From the NCBI GenBank assembly GCA_019426215.1, contig CM033394.1:16636195-16700194 (forward strand): 64,000 nt of DNA, given 5' to 3'. The notes under the pieces are model-generated. The model was not told the origin of the DNA. It made no database searches and worked only from the letters and a program-made list of their open reading frames with translations. The translations under genes and the position numbers were made by a program. The DNA is from Buddleja alternifolia. Taxonomy: Eukaryota > Streptophyta > Magnoliopsida > Lamiales > Scrophulariaceae. Below, one piece after another: positions 34,044 to 45,482 of this stretch (positions are counted from its first letter, which is position 1; the number at the start of each line of letters is the position of its first letter).

Positions 34044-37000
34044 ATGCAGGTACCTAGAGCTAACACTGATACTTCAGTTGGTACTTTGATAGTGGATCAT
34101 CAAGACACATGACGGGTTCCAAAGATCTTCTAGTCAACTATCGAGCTACCAACGGTCCTCAAGTTATATTCGGTGATAACTCCAAAGGTAAAACCAAAGG
34201 TATAGGTATCATGCATAGAGGAAACATCATGATTAGTGATGTATATTATGTTGAGGGTCTTAAGCATAATTTGTTAAGTATTAGTCAATTTTGTGATAAA
34301 GGTTTTGAAGTAAAATTTTCAAGTGACTACTGCTATGTTAACAACGCTAAGACTAAGTCTACTAAATTAAGAGGAAAAAGAACAATCAATGTGTATTTAG
34401 TAGATTGGGATTCTACAATTGATAACAACACTACATGCTTTGTTGCTAAAAGTAAAAATGAATTGGGTTGGTTAGGGCATAGAAAAATGAATCACCGTAA
34501 CTTTAAGGAAATCTCTCAGTTAATATCACTAAATCTAGTAGAGGGATTACCTAAGGGTTCCTTTCAGAAAAATCACTTATGTGATGCATGTCAAATGGGT
34601 AAACAAGTTAAATCATCTTTAAAGAAGAAACCATGCATATCTACTTCTAGAGTTCTTGAACTATTGCATCTAGATTTGTTTGGTCCTATTCAAATCATGA
34701 GTGTTAGGGATAAAAAGTACACGCTAGTAATAGTTCATGATTTCTCTCGCTATACATGGGTAGAATTTCTAGCAACCAAAGATGAAACTAGTGTCAAGCA
34801 CACATCGCTAATTCATCAATTGCAAACTTATAAAGATTTAAAGGTGACGAGAATTAGAAGCGATAGAGGAAATGAATTTACTAACCAATTTGTTGAGAAG
34901 TTTTGTATAGATTTTGGAATACTTCATGAGTATTCTGCTCCTAGAACACCTCAACAGAATGGAGTAGCCGAGCGACGGAACAGAATGCTTAAAAAAGCTG
35001 CTAGGACAATGCTTGCTGAGTCTAAGCTGCCTCAAAGGTTTTGGGCCTAAGTTATCAATACCGCTTGCTACACTCAGAACCGGTGTATGATCAACAAGCA
35101 ACATGAGATGACTCCATATGAGTTGTGGAAGGGACGTAAGCCTAACGTTTCATATTTTCATGTATTTAGTTCAAAATGTTTCATTCCTAACAATGGATTC
35201 CAAAGCCTAAAGACGTTTGATCCTAAAGCGGATGAGGGAATCTTTATAGGCTATGCCAAGAATGGAAAGAGTTTTCGCATCCTAAATAAGATCAAATCGA
35301 AGGTTGAAGAATCCATTCATGTTGTGTTCGATGATGCTAACCAAGAACCGAGTAAGGTTAATCCTGATGATGTAGGAATTGAAGATCTTGCCCAACAAGC
35401 GGAAATCAATCTTGGTGATGATAGAGATGATGAGGAGGATGATGAGATCTTTGTGCCTATTCCTAAGGTTACTCGTGAGGTTACTAATGAGGTTATTGTC
35501 AGAATCGTTGATAATCATGAAGAGAATGATCATCAAGAGCAAATTGGAACTGTGAATGATACAGCGACTGTGCCAGAGACAAATGAGAGTCAAGCGATTG
35601 ATAATGAAGAGTCTCTCAACCCGTTCCAACCAGACCGTAAATGGCTTAGAGACCATCCACCAAAATTAGTAACTGGAGATATTGAAACACCTGTTAGAAC
35701 TAGGTCAGCTACAATTAATGAGGCCATGTTCGCAAGCTTCCTATCTCAAATGGAACCAAAGAAAGTGGATGAAGCGCTCAGTGATTCAAGTTGGGTAGAA
35801 AAGATGCAAGAGGAGCTTAACCAATTTGAGAGAAGCAAGGTTTGGACTCTAGTACCAAGACCAACTTACCAAGGAGTTATTGGAACTAGAAGGGTGTTTA
35901 GGAACAAGATGGATGAAGATGGCATTGTTATAAGAAACAAGTCTAGATTAGTTGCTCAGGGTTATTGTCAAGAAGACGATATTGATTTTGATGAGATGTA
36001 TGCCCCAGTAGCCCCTCTTGAAGCGATTGGGATGTTCCTAGCATTTGCTGCATTCAACAAATTCACAGTATACCAAATGGAGGTGAAGAGTGCTTTCATA
36101 AATGGCAAACTCCGAGAAGAAGTCTATGTGGAACAACCTCTGGGATTCATCAACAACCATGGCAAAAGTATGGTCTACAAATTGGATAAGGCACTCTATG
36201 GCCTTAAACAAGCACCAAGAGCATGATATGACACTCTCTCTATCTTCCTTATAAGTTAAGGCTTTTCAAAAGGCAGCGTTGATACAATGTTATTTAAAAT
36301 TGCCCATAATGAAGATATTCTCTTAGTCCAAATTTAAGTTGATGATATTATATTTGGTTCTACTAATAAGTGATCATGTGAGAAATTTTCGAAAATGATG
36401 CAAGATCAATTTGAAATGAGCATGATGGGTGAATTAACTTTCTTCTTAGGATTACAAGTTAAACAACTCCCAAATGGCATATTTATAAACCAAGCAAAAT
36501 ATACAAGAGATATGATTAAGAAATTTGGTATGTAAAATGCAACATCTTCAAAAATTCCTATAAGCCAAATGCTTAAGTTAGACAAAGATGAAAGTGGGAA
36601 GAAAATTGATATCACTAATTATAGAGGTATCATTGGATCTCTTCTTTATCTTACCGCTAATAGACCTGACATTATGTTTTCGGTATACATGTATGCACGC
36701 TTTCAAGCTGATCCTAGAAAATCACACTTAAATGCTGCGAAGAGAATCCTTAAATACCTAAAAGGCACACAGAATGTGGGCTTATGGTATCCAAGGGACT
36801 CTCCTTTTGAACTAATTAGTTATTTAGATGCAGATTTTACAAGATGCAAAATAGATAGAAAGAGTACTAGTTGTACATGTCAATTTCTATGTGATAGACT
36901 AATTTCGTGGCATAGTAAGAAACAACAATCCATAGCAACTTTTACCGCTGAAGCAGAGTACGTAGCCGCTGGGAGCTGTTGTGCACAAATCATTTGGATG

Positions 37001-37270
37001 AGGTAACAACTTAGAGATTATGGAACAATCCTAAGTCCTACCCCAATCCATTGTGATAACCAAAGCGCTTTAGCTATGACCCAAAATCCTGTCCTTCATT
37101 CCTTAACCAAACACATTGACATTCGCTACCATTTCTTGCGTGACCATGTTCAAAAGGAAGATATTTCCATGCACTTCATTGGTACTGACAAACAATTAGC
37201 AGATATCTTCACCAAAGCGCTCAACGAAGAACACTTTCTCACTTTAAGAAGTGAATTAGGTATGATTTAA
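34044..37270 (+). pseudogene. pol: Copia C pol (protease, integrase, RT, RNase H)
   Basis: An ATG at 34044 opens the pol frame just after the gag stop. A 1-nt loss before WYFDSGSS shifts it. The protease DSG site is near 34090. Integrase (34450-35050) keeps SDRGNEF and PQQNGVAERRN but has changed VDDFS to VHDFS. An in-frame stop at 35048 breaks it. RT (35750-36700) has the first catalytic Asp changed to Glu (QMEVKSAF) and a stop directly before VDDI. RNase H (36800-37270) has YLDADF and a stop near 37004. It ends at TAA 37268-37270. With two catalytic sites damaged it cannot be active, although its domain order and length are those of a full copia pol. Confidence 0.9.
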
Positions 37271-38127
37271 ACGCTTAAATTATAGAGCACCATATTTTAT
37301 AGGCATATAATTTAGGGGGAATCCACTTTATGTTTATGTCTAAATCATTTTTCAAATTGAAATGAGTCGTCAATTTTAGGGGGAACCTTAAAATTATACT
37401 TATCTCAATTCATAAGCGACTGTGATCAAAACTGACTTTGAAAATTTACGCATTGATCACTAGCACTTATCTATTATGCATGACAAAATCAATCTCTAAT
37501 AAAATTAAATAACAATATCTTACCAAAAGAGATTGACTTTATCAAAAAAACTTCAGCATTAAAACTATTCCCAGTTTAACGCTAAGTAACCTTTTTCTAA
37601 AATTCATGCATAGTTTTCATCACTAAAAAGTAGCGTGTGGATAAGTCCAAAAGATTAGATTTGACAACTGCCCACACGTGCTTATCACATCAAACTAACG
37701 GTTAATGATTCCTATCTAAAAACTAGGCGGTTCAGTAGGTGCATCTGTCTGAGTACGTGTCAGTGTAATATCAAGCGCGTGTATTTCACACTGAAAATTT
37801 CAAAATTATTCAAACGTTTCGAAAAAGTAACTGCAGATGTCAAACTTTTATATTTCACAGTTGTTACCATATTTACCACACTTTTTTGACATCCGTATTT
37901 ATGTGTAAATGGCTCAGATTTAATTTTTGTTATTTTCAAAATTAACTTCTGTACACGTGTCATTCATCTACTCGTTGAGGAGTTATTTTTGCTTCCTATT
38001 TAAACCCTTCACAACCTTTACAGTAAAACTTTATCACTTCCAAAATTCCTCTACTGTAAAAGTTCTTTCTCTCTAAGGCAAAAAGAATATCGTTCCTCTC
38101 CTCAATCGAAGCTTTTTTAGTTTTTCA
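37271..38127 (+). promoter_or_regulatory. Copia C pol-ORF2 spacer, candidate internal promoter
   Basis: An 857-bp non-coding spacer. Two purine tracts (AGGGGGAA, near 37313 and 37378) follow pol. CACGTG G-boxes lie at 37675-37680 and 37956-37961, and TACGTGTC at 37754-37761. TATTTAAA is at 37997-38004, 124 bp before the ORF2 start. A CT-rich leader follows. The same order recurs in A (and in weaker form B and D), which is hard to explain unless it is used. Confidence 0.5.
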
Positions 38128-39339
38128 ATAGCACCCAAATCTTCAAAATCTGCTGCCGAAAAATCTTCCAGATCTGAGAAGCCAGTCACTGTTAACACCG
38201 GTTTTCTTGTTAACTGGGACTATCTTTTCGATAACCAGAACTTCCCTTTAAGGACTGTTCTTCCACTCGTCCAGGAATCTGGTTTACGTGATATGATAAC
38301 TGCTGTTTTTAACATCTATGAGGAAGAAACCCTTTTCTTCTTCAAAAATGCAAAAATCTCCGACGATGGAAACTTCATTTCCTGCGTCTTTCCCTTTGCC
38401 CGTGAGACCTTCATCCTCACTCCTTCGCTTTTATCATCTTTACTAAATCTGCCAAATGATGGTTGCGAAGCCGAAAATGTCAATCTTAGAGATGCAACCA
38501 AAGTATGGGAGTTGATCAAGAAGGATGAAGTTGAGGCTGCCTACGAACCCAACTTCAAGAAAAATGACATGAAGGGCGAATATGTCATTCTTGCTGACAT
38601 ATGCGAAAAGATGATCGAATGCAGAAAGGCTTCGATAAAGTTTCAAATGTTCCGTACAAGATGATGGTGGCCATTCTGACCAAACTGAAGATAAATTGGT
38701 GGCTTTATGTTTTTAATTGCTTCAAGGCAGCAATGGCCAAGTCGGTAAATCCCAAGCCTTACAGGATTGTTTTGAGTCGTATTCTTAACGCTAGTGGTTT
38801 CGTCAACACCGCTGGAAAGAAGGTCCCAACGCTAAAGTTCTATGGAAAGTAGATGATCGGCGACCTGCTCAAGCCAAGGAGACGTGGTGGTGCAGCGGTT
38901 CCCAAAGAAGAGCGTGAGCGACTTCTTGCTGAAGGAGTTGTTCGCAGCGAAGATGAAGAACAAGCGACGTCATCTTCATCATCTTCCTCAGAAGAAGCTA
39001 TGGTGGTTAAGTGACCAAAAAGAAAGATCGCTATTAAGGTCACTGAGCTAGTCAAGCCAGCGAAGAAGCAAAAGCCAGAGCCCAAGAAGAAACAGAAGTC
39101 TCCCTCTCCTTCTCCCTAATCGCCCTGTCCCCCATCTGTCTTCATCATCTCTCCAGAAGAGGAAGAAGAGGTAGAAGAAGTACCGCTTGCCCGAACGCAT
39201 ACTCCTTCATCAACAAGTGCTCCAGCAGAGCCAGCGCTTGAAGAACCAGCGAATGTTCCACCTCCTTCTGACGTTGTTCCTGTAATCAGCTCAGAACCTA
39301 AAGCCCCTACTCCATCTGAGAGGCTTTCTCATGTTCGGG

Positions 39340-39421
39340 GTAAGTACTTGTGAACAAAAATGTATTATATCCTTTCCTCGTTAGCTTCTAAGTCCCTAAC
39401 GCTGGGATAAAATCCTTTCAG
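39340..39421 (+). other. Copia C ORF2 intron 1
   Basis: GTAAGT to TTTCAG, 82 nt, phase 1. Unspliced, the frame would stop at TGA 39351. Spliced, it joins an exon open for 186 nt. Confidence 0.8.
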
Positions 39422-39607
39422 CCAAGTGTGAAGCAAATATTCAGACTGTTCTTAACACTCTTGAGGATTTTCGTATTCCCAACCGTGCTAATCCAATCAC
39501 TTCTTCTCTCGATTTAGATCCAGAAAAGGTTGTCCCGAAGCCTAAGGAAACTGTACCAAATGTTGAAACAGATCAAGCGACTGTGTCAGTCAATGATAGT
39601 CCTCAGG

Positions 39608-39687
39608 GTAAGCGTTGTAGTCTCTTATTTGTAATTTCTACTTAGTAGAAATTTTGCTTGCTTTTCTCAAACGCTTACTTGTATCAG
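39608..39687 (+). other. Copia C ORF2 intron 2
   Basis: GTAAGC to ATCAG, 80 nt, phase 1. It joins exon 2 to exon 3 in frame. It contains a perfect palindrome (39633-39653): 10-nt arms AATTTCTACT and AGTAGAAATT around one T. Confidence 0.8.
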
Positions 39688-42413
39688 CTCAAAAAGCACC
39701 AGACGCTGATGCACCTCCACCTTCCGAGATTCCTATTGAATTGGATGTAGACATGGAATCAGTTGTGGATATCGCTAAGGAAATAGTCCAAGTCCTTCCT
39801 GACGCTGAAACGTCTCCAGTCAGTGAAGCGACTGAGCATGCTGAGCGGTCGATAGAAGTGGCCCCTATCCCAACAGAATCTATTGCTTTCATTCCCACTC
39901 CAACCGAATCTCCTCCCCATGTCATAAATTTCTTTCCCCGTGGCTACAATGCAGAAGTTGAGTTCTACTATGCCGCTAGGGAGCTTGATGCCAAGCAATT
40001 AGTCGATATGGAGATCAACTTTCAAAACACTCTCCATAGGACTGATGTCTCCAATTTTGATAAGTTTGAATTCTTCGATCGATTCGCTGAACTGGGTCTC
40101 TACAATCTTGAGAGTCTTCAATCTCGCCTTGAGTATATTCGGCGACCAGCATTCAACATGACAAAATTTGATGAGAAGCATTTCAACTTTACTAGCCATT
40201 ATGAAGAATCCATTTATCCATTGCGCCAGAATAAGATCGTCTTCAAGAATCCCCATATGGGTGAGTGGTCAAAGGATCCAGACGAAGAAATTCTTAACAG
40301 AATTAGATACTCCGCTGACCCCAAAGTCAATCATTCTCCTCAAAACGCTTTATCCCCTAAACCTCTAAGATTGTGGAAAGGAAAAGGACCAGGTGTTGGT
40401 GAGCGTCCCAATCCTATTAATTCGTGGATAGAAGCTGAAGCTCGTGAGTACCTTGCAAGAGTATGGACTAAGGATTATGATGAAGAATTTGAACGCTTGA
40501 AAAGTTTATTGCAGCAAGAAAAGAACAGAAGAAAATCGATAAACTTGAAAAGCGATGGATGATGGATACTACAAGATGGGCTGAAGAGTTTGTGTTGCAC
40601 TTTTACATGCTGGAAGAGCTTGTGAAGGCAATATTATAGACACAGAGGTTTTCCATGTTTCTTCTCTAGCAGCGCCAGAATCTGGTAGGCAATATTAGCG
40701 CTTTACCTTACTACAGACAATCAATAGAACGCTATGTTTGCTAGCATTGATCGCTCAAGGAGGACACTACATTTATCATCCCACTCAGAACTTTGTTCAG
40801 CGCATCCTTCCTAATCTCAACGAAGATGTTTCCTCTTGCAAGCAACCAATTCTGCCATGGCAAAGTGAAGTCCCTTGCAGCCTTGACAATGACCATGCTG
40901 ACCTTACTGAATTTTACCATGAGCGCCGAGCGATAATTGAAAATGCTCAGTCGCTGGATATTTCAATCACTCTGAATTTCGATCCTGGTCTTAGTGACTT
41001 CAGAGGATTCAACTTGCTTCCGGTTCTATTTTGTGAACAGAACATACAAGTGGCTAAGATGATATCGCTTATTCGGCCAGTGGATCAAGAAGCTGCCAGA
41101 GTGCTGATGCCATTTATCTTGATCTTCTACAACTCTTACACTTCAGGAGTTGATCTACCCGAGGATGTGCAATTTGCACTCAACACTGAAGAGCGCAAAG
41201 ACGCTATATTTTATATCCTATAGACCAACATGATCAGTCCAAGGCACGTTATGGAAGTGATTGGCCCACTCTGGGTCATTGCCATGAAAGCCCCTTCTCC
41301 AATCCAAACTATGAAATGGAAGATACTCCTACTGTGGAAGCCGTTCATATTCCAGACGCTTCTTTACCAGATCTTTCTAGCGTCCCAGTAGTCGAGGCCC
41401 TTTCAGCGTTTGTTGATCCTTCTCTGGATCAAGCGATCGAAGAAGTTCAGGACGCACTTGATGAGCCTGAAGAGCCTCTTATAAGAGATAAATCTAAAGG
41501 CAAAGATCCAGTAGTCTCAAGCTCTCACAGACCTAAGCGTTCCTCTTCCAATTCATCAGATTCAGACTCTGACAGTGATCCACAAGCTAGAGATTTCAGA
41601 AAAGCAGTTCGACATTCTCTCAGTGATATTAAGGGTTCATGTTCTTGATTGGAAGAGCGAAGTACTTCCACGCTTAATCAAGTAGAAACAGTTCTCAAAG
41701 CTGATATGCGAAATGTCAACAAGCTTACAATCTCCATGATGAACAGTATCGCTCCCCTCTTTAAAGAACTTTTCGAAGATTTCAACAGGACGCTTGCCCA
41801 GAATGCTTCAGCTGATATTGAGCACCACAATTCTTCCAATCTTATCTCTCAGAGTATCGCTGAGCAGATTGCTCTCTTGATAGATGAAGTCAAGCTTCTC
41901 CGACGGGACATCGTTGACTTAAAGACCTCCCTTGATGATGCCAAGAAGGGGGAAGATCTTAAGGAAAAGTCCCAGTCCAAGGCTATCTCTAAGATAGACA
42001 ACAAGAACTGGCGATCTATGTTCGAGGAGATAGTGAGCTTAAAGAAAATGCTTACTAAGAAGAGAAAGCCTAGATACTATCAAGGCAGGCACTTGCTCCC
42101 AGAACTGGACGTTGAGTTCTTAGAGGGTATGGGTTTTCACCCATATGCTGGACCGCTTAGAAGACCTATCAACTAGAAATCCACCAATGATCGAAGACAA
42201 GACATTTACCATGACTTGATCCGAGAACTTGGAATCCCTCCGAGGGATTGGGTGGAAAAGTTGTTAGAGCTGGAAGAAAGCGCTAGACGCAGAAGATATG
42301 ACTACAACGAAATCTAGCATACAACTATGATAGATGTTGATAAACTTCTACTGGATCTAGCGACTGAAATCTATCAGGAAGAAGAAGCAAATAGAAAGCG
42401 ACAGAAAAGATGA

Positions 42414-42668
42414 ATGCTTTCCATATATTTCTGTTCGTTGCTTTAAATTATATATTTTCAGTGTAATTCATGCATACTTAAATTCTTCCATATAAATGAA
42501 TGAATGATTGAACGCTGAAATACCTTGTTGAGGCTAATCTAACAACTAACTAACTTATCTAACTTTCTAACGCTAACTTATATTTATTTGGGCTTTTCAT
42601 TAAAAACTCTTAAACTATAAAAGAGTTATAAGAGTTACAGGTCTTGACATCATCAAAAAGGGGAAAAT
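42414..42668 (+). other. Copia C sequence between ORF2 and 3' LTR
   Basis: Non-coding, 255 bp, with repeated CTAACT-like words near 42540-42575. It ends with the polypurine tract AAAAAGGGGAAAA at about 42655-42667, the primer for plus-strand synthesis. Confidence 0.8.
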
Positions 42669-44182
42669 TGTTAGAAATTTCATGTTAGATGTTTTGGTGA
42701 TGACAAGATAGGATTTTATGTCAGACCCAAAATATAATGTAAGTTTTTGTTTTTATAGATCAATGTAAAAGCGTTCGAAAGTTTGTAATTTTATTTAGGC
42801 TTGTAAATTTTATCTTTATATATTTTAGACTAAGCATTAGAAATTGAATCGCTAATAGAATTCTAGGTGAGTCTATTAGAGAAGAAGTTGAAGATCAGCG
42901 TCTGAAGTCTAATGAAGATGAAGATTTGTTCTTAGCGACTGTCAAACGCTAAAGGACTATTTCAGGATTTATGGACCAAGCACTCAAAGCACTTCAGCGA
43001 TCAGTATCAGATTCACCTGAAATAAATCCTCAAGTCGTGAAGGACTTAAATGCAATCATTCCACGGACATTTATTTCCAACGGGAAATAAATTCAAATGC
43101 ATTAAATGCCTGATAAGAGCATTAAATGTGATAAGCTATTATGACTTGTGGACAAGCCACCTTTTGACTAGACTGTCAGAATTTCAGAGTTCAAAGCTGC
43201 TCCCATCCAATCGGAACCAGAAGGATTTCAGGAATGTCAGAGAAAAGGTAGAATCACGCGCAGCGTGAAAGGCACGCTCCTACATATGTCCAACGGACAT
43301 AATCCCAAGAAAATTCCTATAAATACCTTACCTCCAGCAAACCCTAAAAAGAGTGATATACGTGCATGCACACGAAAACTTTGCTGAAATTCTCTTTCAA
43401 AGAAAAAGCTTAGAAACTCCATAGTCAAACTTCTTCAAGCTTTTTACTTACATTCCATACAGTCACAAATATCTCAAATCTCTTCCAAAGAAGAAACCTA
43501 AACTCTTACTGAGATATTCCAAGTTTTTTGATCTTTTCAAAAACAAACAATCCCTTGTGATAAAACCCTCAACCTTTCATCTTAGTGAGAAAGTTGTTGA
43601 AACCCCTTATAGGCAATATTTCTGAGTGAGAGAAGCTTGTAGAAGAAGATCTTCATTGGTGCTCAAACTTGTGTGATCAAGGAGCCCGAGATCTTTTCCA
43701 CCTCTTTGCTATCTTGTAGAAGATTTTGTGTGCTTCTTTGATAATCATCTTAGTATATTCCCTCCAAGTGAAAAAGGAGAAGAAAGACGTAGCTGGGATT
43801 ACATCACCCAGTGAACCTTACAATTTCTTGTGTCATTTGCTTTCATTATTGTCTTGTTTCATATTATATCATTTATTCTAAAAAAAAAAAAGGACAAGCT
43901 AATCTGCTAAGCGACTATTTAATTAAAAGAACGATAAAGCTTTAAAATCATTTCCACTGTGCTAACCCTGATTGAGCGATTCAAGCTTTACCCTACTTTG
44001 GTAAATTGCTAAAATCACTAAGTCTAAGTTATCTTTACTGAAGCGCCTGACCCAAGCGCTCAGCTTCCTAAGCGTTCTAATCTTAAAAAGTGATACGAAA
44101 TTTTTGAAGTCGAAAAAGACTTCAGGGTCTATTCAACCCCCCCCCCCTTCTAGACCCTTTCGTATGCCACTTGGGACCACCA
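42669..44182 (+). repeat. Copia C 3' LTR
   Basis: 1514 bp, TGTTAG to CACCA. It has a near-perfect stem of ATTTATTTCC/GGAAATAAAT near 43068-43091, and the end hairpins GAAGTC/GACTTC (44106-44123) and AGGGTCTA/TAGACCCT (44124-44158) around a C-run. Confidence 0.95.
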
Positions 44183-44187
44183 GTATA
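44183..44187. repeat. Target-site duplication of copia C, right
   Basis: GTATA, the partner of ATATA at 30168-30172; it continues directly into module 2 of E. Confidence 0.75.
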
Positions 44188-45138
44188 CTACATCCATTAT
44201 AGTCATGCTTATTTATATTTTATGTATGTCGGTCCAAGTTTGGGGGTGTTGTACCTCTACATGTGAAACGTGTGCATTTTAAAAAAAACAAATTTCATAG
44301 AATTTCAACTTTTCAATTGATGCATTGAGAAGGGTTAATTTGAATCCATGGGATGTTTTCTCTATCAATTTGGATTTTAATGGCTATACACATAGTTTCC
44401 TTGCTTGTGGGACCCTAAACGAGATTAGATTGTCCTTAAGATGATTCACATATGCACATAAGTCGAGGGTGGAGGTGTTGAGTGGACAACCATTTTGAAA
44501 CACTTAAAGGTTTGATCCCAAAAATATCAATCTGGAATTTTCACATGTGTTATGAGTTGAGAATGTTAACTTTGTATGCTTAACAATAAGAAAAGAGGGT
44601 GAGCATTGGTATGACTGCAAAAGTCAGGCTTAATAGATACTGGGGGCGAAAAGCACCGTGCCTAGAATACTGTACTATTATGTTAATTTGAGCTAAGCTC
44701 AAGCCAATCCAAGCGTAAGGTAATAAGGACCTAGTTTTGTTTTGTGGCCTTTGACACTCGAGTGATTAAGCCCTTAGGATTGTCTCTGCACTTAATACCA
44801 TAAAGCCGTCCGGTTTGGGAGTTATTGGCCTAAAGCTCGTTACAAGGGTGTCATAGAAAGCCTAAGAGAACCGAATATTGCACATAGTCTAGCGTCTAAT
44901 GTTTTGAGTTGAAAGTTTCATAAGTGAAAGCCTAAAGTGGATAAAGTGATGAATTTTAAGTGGCTATGAAGTTTTCTTCAATTCTCGTGCCATGTGACTA
45001 CTCAAAAATTGATAGATATAGGACTAATGCTTGAAAAGTGGTAAGAATGTCACTCGACTATAATACTTGAGATTTATTACACTACACCCTTAGGATGGTC
45101 TTTTCGATGTTAAGGAGTAACATGAGCAAGTATGTGAC

Positions 45139-45172
<34 letters not shown>

Positions 45173-45482
45173 AATTTTGAGCTTAAATAGATGAATACAT
45201 GCCATTGAGTTATTATTAATCATATTGATTTGCGTTGATTGATTAGGGTTGAAAATCCTTCCATTTTGTGGGTATATCATATGCAAACCCTCACGAGACT
45301 ATAACTTGTCCTTTGAGGAAACTCAAGGGTTCAGAGGCTTGTTGCATGTGCAAAATGCATCCGGGTACTCCACGAAAGTGAGTTAGGTAGTTTTCCTTTT
45401 TTTCTCCCTTGTTCGAGTTGCATTTGGATCCTATAGCTTATTGCTCAAGGACGAGCAATAGATAAGTTTGGGGGGGGGGTGT
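44188..45482 (+). other. E 3' UTR, module 2
   Basis: Continues E after copia C. The G-run here is only 5 long (near 44235). The structured block is at 44753-44870. A TA microsatellite lies at about 45139-45170. A GAGCAATAGATAAGTTTG purine region precedes the LTR. Confidence 0.75.
45139..45170 (+). repeat. (TA)n microsatellite
   Basis: A run of about 16 TA units in module 2 of E; the same place in modules 1 and 3 has much shorter runs (near 28591 and 47494). Confidence 0.9.

Larger units (their letters stand above)
38128..42413 (+). pseudogene. Copia C ORF2 (third ORF), three exons
   Basis: By alignment to A and B the start codon is ATA at 38128, a mutated ATG. Exons are 38128-39339, 39422-39607 and 39688-42413, about 1370 codons. 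Exon 1: the N-terminal domain (38200-38830), then serine-, lysine/proline- and glutamate-rich stretches. Exon 2: 62 codons, fully open. Exon 3: an aromatic-rich domain (39900-40550), a second conserved domain (40738-41220), a serine/aspartate run (41540-41590), a likely coiled coil (about 41850-41990) and a basic end at TGA 42411-42413. Lesions: frameshifts near 38630, 40560 and 41220, and stops at 38850, 39013 and 39116 among others. No signal peptide or membrane helix is apparent. Function unknown. Confidence 0.75.
30173..44182 (+). mobile_element. Copia C: complete Sirevirus-like element, 14 kb
   Basis: This is the only copia with both ends in the window: 5' LTR 30173-31702, PBS, gag, pol, spacer, spliced ORF2, PPT and 3' LTR 42669-44182. 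It is inserted in the second module of E with a 5-bp target duplication differing at one base. Against the other copies nothing large is missing, so it serves as the family reference for layout. All three ORFs are broken by stops and frameshifts, and the LTRs differ at several sites per hundred in the parts I compared, which suggests an insertion of some age. The length is larger than common copia elements because of the extra 4.3-kb ORF. Confidence 0.95.

Noticed and set aside
39633..39653. CRISPR repeat: the intron palindrome resembles a Cas12a-type direct repeat
   Set aside because: It occurs once per ORF2 copy, with no array, spacers or cas genes, in a plant retrotransposon intron.
38128..42413. 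ORF2 as a classical env gene
   Set aside because: No signal peptide, membrane segment or glycosylation-rich surface domain could be seen; it is lysine-, serine- and glutamate-rich instead.
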